Positions 43,601 to 52,131 of a stretch of DNA of 64,000 nucleotides are shown in pieces. The stretch is taken from the NCBI GenBank assembly GCA_017539165.1, contig JAFYHN010000104.1, forward strand, positions 1 through 64,000, in the 5' to 3' direction. Each line of letters starts with the position of its first letter. Position 1 is the first letter of the stretch. The translations under genes were made by a program, and so were the position numbers. The stretch is from Eubacterium sp. (lineage in GTDB: Bacteria; Bacillota; Clostridia; Lachnospirales; Lachnospiraceae). The notes under the pieces are model-generated. The model saw only the letters and a list, made by a program, of their open reading frames with translations. It made no database searches and was not told the origin of the DNA.

Positions 43601-43914
43601 CGTATAGAAAGAGAATGAATTTTGAGAAAGCTGTTTCAATAATCAAGGAAGTATCGGGAACTCAGCTCTTCCCGGATGTTGTTGATGCATTTGTAAGACT
43701 GGTTGAAAAAGGTAAGTTCCGTGCTCCGGATGATGAGGGTGGCGGAACAACTGAAGACATCAATAACATACATAAGAAACAGGATAGAGAAGCGGAGAAG
43801 TTAGAAGAAAAGAAGCAGGAAGAGGAACGAAAGGAAGAAGATAAGAAAGAAGATAAGATAGAAGATAAGATAGAAGAAAAACAGGAAAAAGAAGAAAAGG
43901 ATAAAAAAGGATAA
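40690..43914 (+). CDS. Membrane receptor: periplasmic beta-propeller plus HD-GYP phosphodiesterase domain
   Basis: 1074 residues. Signal or anchor helix (TFAMLFILACCCLFY), then about 700 residues of reg_prop-type propeller repeats (EDGFIWIGGYSGLVRYDG-like, repeated as LWIGTNENGVAVYENG and MYLGSDGDGIYVVDKD), a Y_Y_Y-type beta domain (about 690-760), a membrane helix (FKILLGFIGVMMIVGIVT, about 785) and a cytoplasmic HD-GYP domain from 835. Catalytic residues are intact: LLHDIGKIG near 878 and HHERPDGKGYP near 931. It probably hydrolyses c-di-GMP in response to an external ligand. The tail is a Lys/Glu-rich charged segment. I chose the ATG at 40690 behind GGCGGGGG; a GTG at 40684 is inside the site. 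Confidence 0.85.
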   Translation: MARRITSKKYLSATFAMLFILACCCLFYNSGILKNVYAETDTEGEQVTIDPTGRGDGYATILYDSTNGLPTSEANAIAETSDGFIWIGGYSGLVRYDGVTFERISSTVGITSVVSLFVDSKDRLWIGTNENGVAVYENGEFTFFDHGEGVESASIRSIVEDNKGNILVATTHGLEMIGKDMKLQAVEEPLISEEYICELRIDTDGRIYGETVDGSVFTYEDGKVTGIYSGEELGVGYVRTILPDPEKPGFVYMGTDGSEIYYGTISDKYENPRKIDISPLSYVNSIESINGVIWICANDGIGMIYNGRFMVLKDLPMDKSINRVMSDYELNLWFSSSRQGLMKIVPNEFRDLSVKYNLENMVVNSTCIYNSMLLVGTDSGLKQIYLGAGNVKLSGLPISSCTNEVTKKLIGNTETMLELLENVRIRSIIKDSQGTLWFSTYSDLGLVRYKVGQVTCFTADTGLPSNKVRTVSERSDGVIMASCSGGMALIEGESVVELYDEKKGLSNTEILSSCEGENGIMYLGSDGDGIYVVDKDNISNIGLDDGLKSEVILRIKKDNRNKVYWIITSNSIAYMRNGSITTIDQFPYSNNFDMYENNKGDMWILSSNGIYVVKTEVLLDNKEIDYAFYDYNSGIPCVATANSYSFLDNTGNLYVSGSSGVFAVNVDKFSEKISDIKMAVPYVEADEEVIYADKDGKIVIPSSVKRISIHPYVFTYSLKNPKITYSLKGFDSVETTVLRSNLNPVSYTNLGGGTYTFNMKLKSNVGGEEKSIAVIIEKEKAIYEFVWFKILLGFIGVMMIVGIVTMYFRRKTASLVKKQNENKMFIREMIEAFAKTIDMKDKYTNGHSSRVAEYTAMLAEELGYDEEEVEKFYNIALLHDIGKIGIPPEVLNKPGKLTDQEFNIIKSHSAQGYKVLKDISIMPELAIGAGAHHERPDGKGYPKGLKGDEIPRVAQIIAVADTFDAMYSDRPYRKRMNFEKAVSIIKEVSGTQLFPDVVDAFVRLVEKGKFRAPDDEGGGTTEDINNIHKKQDREAEKLEEKKQEEERKEEDKKEDKIEDKIEEKQEKEEKDKKG

Positions 43915-43918
43915 AAAA

Positions 43919-43945
43919 ACAGCCCCGGATGATTCCGGGGCATTT
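43919..43945. terminator. Bidirectional terminator between HD-GYP and rpsT genes
   Basis: GCCCCGGA-TGAT-TCCGGGGC, an 8-bp GC-rich stem with TTTT on one side and a seven-base A run on the other, so it terminates both convergent genes. Confidence 0.85.
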
Positions 43946-43963
43946 TACGCTAGCAAAAAATAA

Positions 43964-44227
43964 TTATGCAATCTTGTTAACTGCAACAGTAAGACGAGAA
44001 ATCTTACGAGCAGCTGTGTTCTTGTGGTAGATTCCCTTAGAAGCAGCTTTGCTGATCTCGCTGATAGCAACCTTGAGTGCTTCCTCAGCTTCAGCCTTGT
44101 TACCTGCTTCGATAGCAGCATCAACCTTTTTTACAAGAGTCTTAACCTTGCTCTTGATTGACTTGTTTCTCATTTCTTTTTTCTTGCTTACGAGTATTCT
44201 CTTCTTTGCAGACTTAATGTTTGCCAT
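43964..44227 (-). CDS. rpsT: 30S ribosomal protein S20
   Basis: A primary 16S rRNA-binding protein. 87 residues starting MANIKSAKKRILVSKKKEMRN, the S20 signature, with the helical C-terminus KGIYHKNTAARKISRLTVAV. Length and composition are standard. A CGGAGGAATT site precedes the ATG. The gene has an unusually long leader of about 200 bases (44228-44427) that may fold into a regulatory structure. Confidence 0.97.
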   Translation of the reverse strand: MANIKSAKKRILVSKKKEMRNKSIKSKVKTLVKKVDAAIEAGNKAEAEEALKVAISEISKAASKGIYHKNTAARKISRLTVAVNKIA

Positions 44228-44427
44228 GACTTAATTCCTCCGGATTGTTTGTGTCCCTTGCAATGAGTCAGCCGTTCTCAGTGCAAAAGAGTATCTAATA
44301 TTTAATCTGTTCTGTTCGCATATATTATATATACGGCTGTAGTCTCATCGAGATATCATATCTCAAGCCAAGACACGTCAGTATAAGGGTTGGACATCCC
44401 TCACACCGGGCATATAAGTCCACAGCA
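44228..44427 (-). promoter_or_regulatory. Long rpsT 5' leader, candidate autoregulatory structure
   Basis: Read on the minus strand, TTGCACTGAG (44277-44286) pairs with CTCATTGCAA (44258-44267) over 9 of 10 positions. Its loop contains ACGGCTG (44269-44275), exactly complementary to CAGCCGT (44333-44339) upstream in the same leader, so a pseudoknot is possible. A further hairpin GAGATAT-G-ATATCTC lies near 44360. S20 is known to regulate its own synthesis in E. coli; this fold is inferred. Confidence 0.45.
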
Positions 44428-44433
44428 CATGAT

Positions 44434-44462
44434 ATAATAACAAAAAGGTTTATCTTCGTCAA
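44434..44462 (-). promoter_or_regulatory. Promoter of rpsT
   Basis: On the minus strand TTGACG (44457-44462), 17 bases, TATTAT (44434-44439). The start near 44427 gives the long leader. The 334-base gap between rpsT and glgB is thus mostly rpsT leader plus, on the + strand, the glgB promoter region (TTATATTATAC near 44524). Confidence 0.7.
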
Positions 44463-44561
44463 GGGATTTTTATTTCTTGCGGTAAAATCTCATAAATGTT
44501 AAACTTAAGACGGTTATGTACAGTTATATTATACGTTAATGTGTTATGGAGGGGTAGTAAC

Positions 44562-46796
44562 ATGAGAGATAAGCTTGAGAACTGGATTAACTGGATTTTG
44601 TATGATGAACTGATCGACGGAAAGATAAATGCGCCAAAGCATCTGTTGGGTAACCACGATTATGGGGATGGACAGGTTATCACATGCTATAAACCTCATA
44701 GCCAGAGTGTATCTATAAAATCTCCTAGCGGAAAAAAAGTTGTTCCTATGGAGAAGATAAGTGAAGACGGCTTTTATGGGGTATATTTTTCAAAGAAGAA
44801 ATATAACGGAAATAATTATAGATTAGTTACTGAGTATTATGATGGTACCACGGTAGAATCAGCGGACTGTTATTCTTTTGATGGGCTGTTTACGGACTAT
44901 GATGCGTACCTATTTGCCGAGGGCAAGAATTACGATATATATAATAAGATGGGTGCTCACCCTATGACTATAAACGGAGTGAAGGGAACTTACTTTGCGG
45001 TATGGGCTCCTGATGCGAGAAGGGTATCAGTTGTTGGTGATTTCAATATGTGGGATGGAGCGCTTAATCCTATGCAGATTCATAGTGCATCCGGCGTATA
45101 TGAACTTTTTATCCCGGATGTTTTGCCTGGTGCTGTATACAAGTTTCAGATACTGACACGTTATGGTGACATTTTGTATAAGGCTGATCCTTACGGGAAT
45201 CAGGATCAGGTGAGACCTGATAATGCAAATGTTGTTGTTGATATCAGTGATCTGAAGTGGACAGATGATAAGTGGATCGCTGACAGAAAGAAGATGGGCA
45301 GAGTTTCAAGAATGAAGAAACCTATGTCTATCTATGAATGCCATCTTGGTTCGTGGAAGAAAAAAGATGAGGATTCGGATTTTGGATTTTTTAACTATAG
45401 AGAATATGCCAAGAAGATAGGAAAATATCTTCTGGATATGGGCTATACGCATATAGAACTTATGGGAATAGCTGAGTATCCGTTTGATGGTTCATGGGGT
45501 TATCAGGTTACGAATTATTATGCTCCGACATCAAGATATGGAACTCCGGAGGATTTCGCTTATTTTGTAGATTATATGCATAGCATAGGGATAGGTGTCA
45601 TACTCGACTGGGTTCCGGCGCATTTTCCTCGAGATGCTCATGGACTTGGACGGTTTGATGGAATGCCTCTTTACGAGAATGCTGATCCTCGCAAGGGTGA
45701 ACATCCGGATTGGGGTACATATATATTTGATTATGGCAGAAATGAAGTTGCGAACTTCCTTACGTCAAATGCTCTCTTCTGGGTTGAGAAGTATCATATA
45801 GATGGACTTCGAGTTGATGCTGTTGCTTCAATGCTTTATCTCGATTATGGAAAGAGAGATGGTGAGTGGGTAGCGAATAAGGATGGTGGTAAGGAAAACC
45901 TTGAAGCTATCGCACTTCTTCAGAATATTAATAATATTATGGAAGAAAGAAATCCTGGAGCTTATCTTATAGCTGAGGAGTCAACCGCATGGCCGGGAGT
46001 TACAGCACCTGCCGATATGGAGGGACTAGGATTCCTGTTTAAATGGAACATGGGGTGGATGAATGACTTCCTTGAATATATGAAGCTGGATCCATACTTC
46101 CGGAAGTTCAATCATAATAAACTTACATTCTCACTTTCATATGCATATGCAGAGAATTATATACTCGTTATTTCACATGATGAGGTTGTACATCTTAAGT
46201 GTTCTATGCTGAATAAGATGCCGGGACTTGAATTCGATAAGTTTGCAAACCTTCGTACTGCGTATGGATTTATGACCGGACATCCGGGCAAGAAGCTTCT
46301 CTTTATGGGACAGGATTTTGCTCAGCTCAGGGAATGGAGTGAGGCTCGTTCACTTGACTGGTATCTTCTTGATAATCCGCTTCATAAGGGAATACAGGAA
46401 TATGTAAAAGCACTAAATCACATTTACACTAAGTATGATGCGCTCTATTATAATGATAACGAGATGATGGGCTTTGAATGGACGAAGGTTGATGATTCAG
46501 ATAGTGGGATCGTTGCTTTTGTAAGACGAGGAAAGACTGTGAAGGATCAGATAATGTTTATCTGTAACTTTGTTCCGGTTGAAAGAAAGGAATATAGGAT
46601 TGGAGTTCCTTGCCTTACTAATTATAAAGAAATCCTTTCATCTGACGATAAAAAGTATGGTGGCCTTGGACGAAATATTGGACCTAAGAAAGTTATAAAG
46701 GCAGAAGCAGAACCGGCTGACAGAATGAAGAATTCTATCATAATAGATGTTCCTCCTCTTTCAGTAACAGTTCTTAAGTATGATTATAAAGAATGA
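44562..46796 (+). CDS. glgB: 1,4-alpha-glucan (glycogen) branching enzyme
   Basis: Introduces alpha-1,6 branches into glycogen. 744 residues: an N-terminal carbohydrate-binding domain (GVKGTYFAVWAPDARRVSVV near 145), then the GH13 catalytic barrel from about 250 (ELMGIAEYPFDGSWGYQVT). The nucleophile Asp lies in IDGLRVDAV near 415, the acid/base Glu in LIAEEST near 471 and the third carboxylate in ISHDEVVHLK near 537. QLREWSEARSLDW is typical of GlgB. The ATG at 44562 follows GGAGGGG; an upstream in-frame ATG at 44496 would precede that site. No other glg gene is next to it. Confidence 0.95.
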   Translation: MRDKLENWINWILYDELIDGKINAPKHLLGNHDYGDGQVITCYKPHSQSVSIKSPSGKKVVPMEKISEDGFYGVYFSKKKYNGNNYRLVTEYYDGTTVESADCYSFDGLFTDYDAYLFAEGKNYDIYNKMGAHPMTINGVKGTYFAVWAPDARRVSVVGDFNMWDGALNPMQIHSASGVYELFIPDVLPGAVYKFQILTRYGDILYKADPYGNQDQVRPDNANVVVDISDLKWTDDKWIADRKKMGRVSRMKKPMSIYECHLGSWKKKDEDSDFGFFNYREYAKKIGKYLLDMGYTHIELMGIAEYPFDGSWGYQVTNYYAPTSRYGTPEDFAYFVDYMHSIGIGVILDWVPAHFPRDAHGLGRFDGMPLYENADPRKGEHPDWGTYIFDYGRNEVANFLTSNALFWVEKYHIDGLRVDAVASMLYLDYGKRDGEWVANKDGGKENLEAIALLQNINNIMEERNPGAYLIAEESTAWPGVTAPADMEGLGFLFKWNMGWMNDFLEYMKLDPYFRKFNHNKLTFSLSYAYAENYILVISHDEVVHLKCSMLNKMPGLEFDKFANLRTAYGFMTGHPGKKLLFMGQDFAQLREWSEARSLDWYLLDNPLHKGIQEYVKALNHIYTKYDALYYNDNEMMGFEWTKVDDSDSGIVAFVRRGKTVKDQIMFICNFVPVERKEYRIGVPCLTNYKEILSSDDKKYGGLGRNIGPKKVIKAEAEPADRMKNSIIIDVPPLSVTVLKYDYKE

Positions 46797-46803
46797 TCAG
46801 AAA

Positions 46804-46840
46804 AATGTGTCAGCCGGATTTTCTCTGGCTGACACATTAT
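46804..46840 (+). terminator. Hairpin after glgB
   Basis: AATGTGTCAGCC / GGCTGACACATT, a perfect 12-bp stem with a weak downstream T content (ATTATT). It sits in the 63-base gap before the binding-protein gene and may only partly terminate. Confidence 0.6.
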
Positions 46841-46859
46841 TGACGGATAGGTATAGCAG

Positions 46860-47924
46860 TTGAATAAGAGTATCGAGAGTGACAACAAACGAATAATGAT
46901 AATTACTACCATGCTGGGTATGGTGCTTATCGCCACGATAGTTATCAGCGTGATTTTTTTTCGTGGAAGACTTAAAGAGACAAAACAGCTTCTGGTATCA
47001 TCAGAATACAATGCGTATGATAAATACTATGTAATGATAACCGATAATAGAAACAGTGATTATTGGGGAAGTATATATAATGGTGCGTTGGAAGAGGCGA
47101 AGAAAAACAATTCATATGTAAAACTCATGGGTGATGATCTGGAGGACGAGTTTACTAAGGAAGATTATCTTCGTATGGCTATTAATTCAAAGGTAGATGG
47201 TATTATTGTTGAGGGTGATGATAATAGAAAGACCACTGGACTTCTTATAGACGCGTTGAATGCAGGCATTCCGGTTGTAACAGTTGCAGAGGATAATGTT
47301 GACAGTGGAAGAAAGAGTTTTATCGGAGTCAACGGTTATAATCTTGGAAAAGAATATGGAGAGCAGGTTTGTCACTATGTGAAAGAAGCGCATATGACTG
47401 ATTGCAATGCCATGGTTCTTCTTGATAATGGTCAGACTTCGACCAGCCAATCAGTTATTCTGCAGGCAATCAAAGAAACAATCAAAAACTACAGTATGGA
47501 TGAAATCATCAAAGTAGAAGAGAAATCAGTAACGAGTAATACGGATTTTGCTGCAGAAGAAGAAATACGAGATCTTTTTGTAAGCAAGGAGGCATTTCCG
47601 GATGTCATAGTATGTCTCAGTGAAAAGAGCACAGTGTGTGTTTACCAGACTGTTGTTGACTATAATAAGGTAGGTAAAGTTGAAATATTTGGATATTACC
47701 TCTCTCCGACTATAGAGTCGGCTATAGAGAAGAATATCATCAAGTCTTCTCTGGTTGTAAATACTGAGCAGATGGGACAGGACTCGGTTCGTGCTTTGGA
47801 AGAGTATAAGGAAAGTGGATATGTAAGTGCGATATATCTGATTGATACAACTCTTATTACCAAAGACAGTCTCCCAACTTCTGAAGAGGAAGGAGGGGAT
47901 GAAGATGATCAGGAAGCTGAGTAA
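46860..47924 (+). CDS. Membrane-anchored sugar-binding protein (XylFII-like sensor component)
   Basis: 354 residues. An uncleaved N-terminal membrane helix (IMIITTMLGMVLIATIVISVI, without a lipobox) is followed by a periplasmic-binding-protein type 1 fold (family 4): SEYNAYDKYYVMITD..., SKVDGIIVEGDD, GIPVVTVAEDN, SFIGVNGYNLGKEYG. In place and design it resembles XylFII of Clostridium beijerinckii, which presents sugar to a LytS/YesM-type kinase rather than feeding the transporter. Start is TTG at 46860 with a weak site. It overlaps the kinase gene by 20 bases. Confidence 0.82.
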   Translation: MNKSIESDNKRIMIITTMLGMVLIATIVISVIFFRGRLKETKQLLVSSEYNAYDKYYVMITDNRNSDYWGSIYNGALEEAKKNNSYVKLMGDDLEDEFTKEDYLRMAINSKVDGIIVEGDDNRKTTGLLIDALNAGIPVVTVAEDNVDSGRKSFIGVNGYNLGKEYGEQVCHYVKEAHMTDCNAMVLLDNGQTSTSQSVILQAIKETIKNYSMDEIIKVEEKSVTSNTDFAAEEEIRDLFVSKEAFPDVIVCLSEKSTVCVYQTVVDYNKVGKVEIFGYYLSPTIESAIEKNIIKSSLVVNTEQMGQDSVRALEEYKESGYVSAIYLIDTTLITKDSLPTSEEEGGDEDDQEAE

Positions 47925-49407
47925 AGCCTTTGCCGATATCCATCTGAGATCAAAGTTGTTTCTGGTTATCGCTGGAACAATGCTTATCATTCTTATGGTA
48001 AATATTTTCGTTTACTATAATCTGAATCTGATCATAAAACAGTTGGATGATATATATATAGGAAATGTTCGCCTGAATGAACTTGAAGATGCACTTGATC
48101 TGGTACAGGACAATATGGCTGTATATCTGAACACAAAGAGTACGGATTCTCTTGAAGGTTATTACCGTTCGGAACAGAAGTATCAGGGACTCCTTGATAG
48201 TCTTGAACAGAGCGTGACAGATAATGAACTTAAACTCATGGAATATGATATATTTCATATGTCACAGAGTTATCTTACACTGGCAGAAGAAACTATCGAG
48301 GCAAAGCGAGGTAGAAATATAGAGAAATACAAGAAATATTATGAAGAGGCTAGTAAGATATATAAATATATCAATTCTTACATTACAAGCTTGAACGGAT
48401 ACAGATTCCGAGGGAATACTGAAAGTTATAAGGAACTATCGTCGGCACTAGGTTACATGGAATTTACAAGTATGATGATATTCGTGGTTATGGCGGTGTT
48501 TGATATAATGCTTGTCTTTCTTGTTACGCGAAATATCACAAGACCTCTTCACGAGCTGGCTTACGCTGCAGATAAGGTTTCGGCGGGAGAACTTGATGAT
48601 GTTGGTATCGTCAAGGTACATGGTAAGGATGAGATAGGTGTAGTTACGGTGGCATTTAACCAGATGGTGAGCAGTATTCCTGGATACCTGACAAGACTTC
48701 GAGAAGGTATGCAGAAGGAACAGTTATTGAAAGAGAAGGAGTTGATGATGGAATCTCATCTGAAGGATGCACAGCTTAAGTATCTTCAGGCACAGATCAA
48801 TCCGCATTTTCTGTTCAATACCCTGAATGCCGGAACGCAGCTTGCACTTATGGAAAAAGCAGATCGAACTTATGAATATATTCAGAATGTGGCGGCATTT
48901 TTCAGGTACAATATTTCGGAAAATGATGAAGTGACACTTGCACAGGAGATTCAACTGGTAGATACATATGTGTATATACTTAATGTTCGTTTTTCTGGTG
49001 ATATACATTTTTCAAAAGATATAGAGAGCGAGGATCTTCTGAATGTCAGAATTCCAGGAATGATCCTTCAACCTATCGTGGAGAACAGTGTTAATTATGG
49101 AATACGTGATATTGACAGAGAAGGTCATATTGATCTTTCAGTATACAGGGTAGATGAAAATATCTGTATAAGTATAATGGACAATGGAGTAGGAATGACT
49201 CAGGAGACTATTCAGAGCATTCTCAGTGGAGAATATAAACCGGCAAAGGCAGAGGATGAAGTTAAGAAGGGAAATGGAATCGGTCTTAATAACGTTATAG
49301 AAAGACTAAGGCTGTACTTCAATAATAATACTAATTTTGAGATCATCAGTAACGGCAGAAATGAAGGAACTGAAGTAGTCATTACTGTGCCATATACGGA
49401 GGGATGA
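47905..49407 (+). CDS. YesM/LytS-type sensor histidine kinase
   Basis: A 500-residue membrane kinase. Two spans (about 15-36 and 190-212) flank an extracytoplasmic helical domain. A HAMP linker follows (TRNITRPLHELAYAADKV), then the His_kinase domain with His301 in QAQINPHFLFNTLNAG, and a GHKL ATPase domain (LQPIVENSVNYGI, IMDNGVGMTQ, GNGIGLNNVIERL). I chose the ATG at 47905 because GGAGGGG lies 7-8 bases before it; one at 47899 is too close to that site. It overlaps the sensor gene and is 1 base from the regulator gene, so the three form one coupled unit. Confidence 0.9.
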   Translation: MIRKLSKAFADIHLRSKLFLVIAGTMLIILMVNIFVYYNLNLIIKQLDDIYIGNVRLNELEDALDLVQDNMAVYLNTKSTDSLEGYYRSEQKYQGLLDSLEQSVTDNELKLMEYDIFHMSQSYLTLAEETIEAKRGRNIEKYKKYYEEASKIYKYINSYITSLNGYRFRGNTESYKELSSALGYMEFTSMMIFVVMAVFDIMLVFLVTRNITRPLHELAYAADKVSAGELDDVGIVKVHGKDEIGVVTVAFNQMVSSIPGYLTRLREGMQKEQLLKEKELMMESHLKDAQLKYLQAQINPHFLFNTLNAGTQLALMEKADRTYEYIQNVAAFFRYNISENDEVTLAQEIQLVDTYVYILNVRFSGDIHFSKDIESEDLLNVRIPGMILQPIVENSVNYGIRDIDREGHIDLSVYRVDENICISIMDNGVGMTQETIQSILSGEYKPAKAEDEVKKGNGIGLNNVIERLRLYFNNNTNFEIISNGRNEGTEVVITVPYTEG

Positions 49408-49408
49408 T

Positions 49409-50995
49409 ATGTATCGTATAATGATAGCAGATGATGAGGGAATAGTTATTGATTCCTTCAAATATCTGTTAAAGGAAGAATTTGGTGAAAATGTTCTGGT
49501 TGAAACGGCAAAAACCGGAAGAAGTGTTATCGAGCTGGCGGAGAGATTTCGTCCTGATATTGCACTTATGGATATCCGTATGCCTGGAATAAACGGAATT
49601 GATGCCATAAAAGAAATTAGAAAAAGAAATGAAGGAATCATCTTTATTGTCATTTCCGCATATGATAAGTTTGTTTATGCACAGGAAGCTATCAACCTGG
49701 GGGTTATGGATTATCTGAACAAACCGGTTGATAAGGATCAGTTCATTCAGACAATAAAGAAGGCCATGCTTCAGGTTGATGGCGAAAGGGAGAAGAGATC
49801 CCGTGAGCTTGAGATACTTGAGAAGATGGAGACGGTAGCCCCTATCATCGAGAATGGACTTGTCTATAATATGTTGTTCCAGGACTTTCATAAGGAAGAT
49901 ATGGAGAACTTCAAAAAGGTACTGGAGATAGAATCAAATTATGGTTATATGATAGCGCTGGTATTCGGAGAACAGCAGAAGGACGGGTTTATGACAAATG
50001 CCGTCGGTTCGTCAGTAAAGATACAGAATCAGATCAGGGATCTTCGAGAGATAATAAAGAGTTATTTTAACTGCGTGATCGGTGCGGTTATGGCGAACAA
50101 ACTTGCGGTCTTTATACCATATGACAAAAAAGAGTTTGACTATAACGAAAGAATTGAAATAATAGATACTGCCAGGAATATGATAAGAAGGTTGAATACC
50201 CAGATGGATGTTACCTTCAGAGCGGGAATAGGATCTATTAAAACTCTGGATCAACAGATGATATCATATAATGAGGCGCTGGACAGTCTTACAATGACGA
50301 CGGGATCTGTGGTGCATTCTGATGATGTTGCTGTGGGTTGTGATTACGAAGATGATTATCCTATTGATGCCGAGAATGATATATTCGAAAGTGTTAAGAA
50401 TGGTGACCTTAACAAGGCTATGGGAGCGGCGAATCAGTTTTTTGACTGGATGGTTGACAGGTATAAAAACTATGCTGACGATATCAAGTTGAAAGTATTG
50501 GAATTCGTTCTGAGAGCCGAGAGCCTGGTTTATGAAAAAGGTGGAAATACATATCATTTCCGTGCCAGAGAAGATTATCTCAGAATCATAAATGGTGCTC
50601 AGAATTATGATGCTCTGAGAAAATGGTTTCTGGATAAGATTTCAGAGGCATGTCATAATGTTATGAGTCGAAGAGAAAATCGCTCAAATGGAGTTATCGA
50701 CAGGGCACGAGATTATATTCAGAGTAACTATAAAAACGATATATCACTAGATGATGTTTCAAGAGAAATAGATATCAGCCCATATTATTTCAGCAAGATA
50801 TTTAAGGAAGCGATGGGTGAGAACTTTATAGAATATCTTACGAATCTCAGAATAGAGAAAGCAAAAGAACTGCTTGATAAAACTGATATGAGTATGAAGG
50901 AGATATGTGTTGAAGTAGGATATTCCAATCCGAATTACTTTAGCAGGATTTTCAAAAAGAATGTTGGAGTTACACCGACAGAGTATAAAGGTTAA
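49409..50995 (+). CDS. YesN-type response regulator with AraC DNA-binding domain
   Basis: 528 residues. Receiver domain 1-120 with MIADDEG acidic pocket, phospho-acceptor Asp55 in IALMDIRMPG, and KPVDKDQF. The middle (about 130-410) is the poorly conserved YesN linker. The C-terminal AraC domain (about 425-528) has two helix-turn-helices (ISLDDVSREIDISPYYFSKI and MSMKEICVEVGYSNPNYFSR). It should activate the downstream sugar operon. A GGAGGGATG site precedes the ATG. Confidence 0.92.
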   Translation: MYRIMIADDEGIVIDSFKYLLKEEFGENVLVETAKTGRSVIELAERFRPDIALMDIRMPGINGIDAIKEIRKRNEGIIFIVISAYDKFVYAQEAINLGVMDYLNKPVDKDQFIQTIKKAMLQVDGEREKRSRELEILEKMETVAPIIENGLVYNMLFQDFHKEDMENFKKVLEIESNYGYMIALVFGEQQKDGFMTNAVGSSVKIQNQIRDLREIIKSYFNCVIGAVMANKLAVFIPYDKKEFDYNERIEIIDTARNMIRRLNTQMDVTFRAGIGSIKTLDQQMISYNEALDSLTMTTGSVVHSDDVAVGCDYEDDYPIDAENDIFESVKNGDLNKAMGAANQFFDWMVDRYKNYADDIKLKVLEFVLRAESLVYEKGGNTYHFRAREDYLRIINGAQNYDALRKWFLDKISEACHNVMSRRENRSNGVIDRARDYIQSNYKNDISLDDVSREIDISPYYFSKIFKEAMGENFIEYLTNLRIEKAKELLDKTDMSMKEICVEVGYSNPNYFSRIFKKNVGVTPTEYKG

Positions 50996-50999
50996 TAAT

Positions 51000-52052
51000 A
51001 TGAAGAAGTTTTTCAGAAGAGGACTTGCCATGCTTCTCGTTCTGTGTCTAGTGTGCCTGACGGCATGTGAGGAAACAGAGGTCGAGAGTGTGAATGAGGT
51101 GAGCGAAGAGAAAACAGGAATAAAAATAGGAATGAGTTTCGATTCATTTATCATCGAGAGATGGAGAAGAGATTGTGATGTATTCGTGTCTAAGATACAG
51201 GAGTACGACAAATACGCTGATGTAAATGTTCAGAATGCCAATGGGGATATAGAAACTCAGAAATCTCAGATCAGATACCTTATAGAAAAGAAAGTTGATG
51301 TTCTGGTCATAGTATGTATAGATTCAAATAGTTTAAGTGATACTGTTACAGAGGCTAAGATGGCTGGCATTCCGGTTATAGCATATGATCGTCTTATCAA
51401 GGATTCAAATGTAGATTTATATATTTCGTTTGATAACGAAAAGGTAGGCCGCCTTATGGGAGAGGCGCTTGTGGGTTATGAAATGCCTTACAAGAGAGTC
51501 ATTATGCTTTCCGGACCCAAAGAAGACAATAATGTATCTATGGTAGAAGATGGCTTTAGACAAGTTATGGAGGAAAATAATATCCATATTTATGACTGTT
51601 TTAATGTCCCGGGATGGAAAGCTGAGGAAGCTGCACAATACATTAATGAACATCTGAATAATCTTAGAAGAGTAGATGCGATAATGTGTGGAAATGACAA
51701 TATTGCAACTACCATTATCAGAACTCTTTCGGAAGCTAGATTGGCAGGAAAGATAAAGATAGTAGGACAGGATGCCGATCTGGAGGCGTGTCAGAGGGTC
51801 GTTGAAGGTACTCAGGTAATGACGGTATATAAACCGGTGGATAAACTGGCACAGGTTGCGGCGGAGTATGCGATAGAGCTGGCAGAGAACAAAACACTGA
51901 CGGATCTTACTGATACTATATCGGATGGAACTTATGATGTTCCGTATTACTGCCTTGATCCTATAGCAGTCACAAAAGATAATATTGATGAAACGATTAT
52001 TGAGTCTGGATTCCATATGAAGGATGATGTATATTTGAACGTTTCAGACTAA
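51000..52052 (+). CDS. Sugar-binding lipoprotein, family 1/4 periplasmic type (first of two)
   Basis: 350 residues with a lipoprotein signal (LLVLCLVCLTAC) and a xylose/ribose-type binding fold: IKIGMSFDSFIIERWRRDCD, VDVLVIVCIDSNSLSD, YDRLIKDSNVDLYISFDNEK, AIMCGNDNIATTIIR and KIVGQDADLEACQRVVEG. It is a clear paralogue of the protein at 52250. Co-transcription with the kinase and regulator suggests a second sensing receptor or a high-affinity alternate receptor. The ATG at 51000 follows AAAGG closely after the regulator stop. It ends at the terminator at 52098. Confidence 0.87.
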   Translation: MKKFFRRGLAMLLVLCLVCLTACEETEVESVNEVSEEKTGIKIGMSFDSFIIERWRRDCDVFVSKIQEYDKYADVNVQNANGDIETQKSQIRYLIEKKVDVLVIVCIDSNSLSDTVTEAKMAGIPVIAYDRLIKDSNVDLYISFDNEKVGRLMGEALVGYEMPYKRVIMLSGPKEDNNVSMVEDGFRQVMEENNIHIYDCFNVPGWKAEEAAQYINEHLNNLRRVDAIMCGNDNIATTIIRTLSEARLAGKIKIVGQDADLEACQRVVEGTQVMTVYKPVDKLAQVAAEYAIELAENKTLTDLTDTISDGTYDVPYYCLDPIAVTKDNIDETIIESGFHMKDDVYLNVSD

Positions 52053-52097
52053 TTGTTCACTATTCACAGTGGAGTGGATAGCACATAATTGTCATTT

Positions 52098-52131
52098 ATA
52101 GCACAATTACGCAAGATTGTGCTATTTTTTT
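52098..52131 (+). terminator. Terminator separating the sensing unit from the transporter operon
   Basis: ATAGCACAAT-TACGCAAG-ATTGTGCTAT, a perfect 10-bp stem, then a seven-base T run. The octamer ATAGCACA also occurs at 52078-52085, exactly 20 bases upstream. Downstream, ATTATGCATAAT (52139-52150) is a perfect 12-base palindrome that may be an operator. Confidence 0.85.

Noticed and set aside
43662..43943. Ser/Phe-rich minus-strand frame near rpsT
   Set aside because: It is the complement of the Lys/Glu-rich tail of the HD-GYP protein and overlaps the bidirectional terminator.
51417..52016. 199-codon minus-strand open frame
   Set aside because: Reverse shadow of the binding-protein gene; composition and lack of a ribosome site argue against it.
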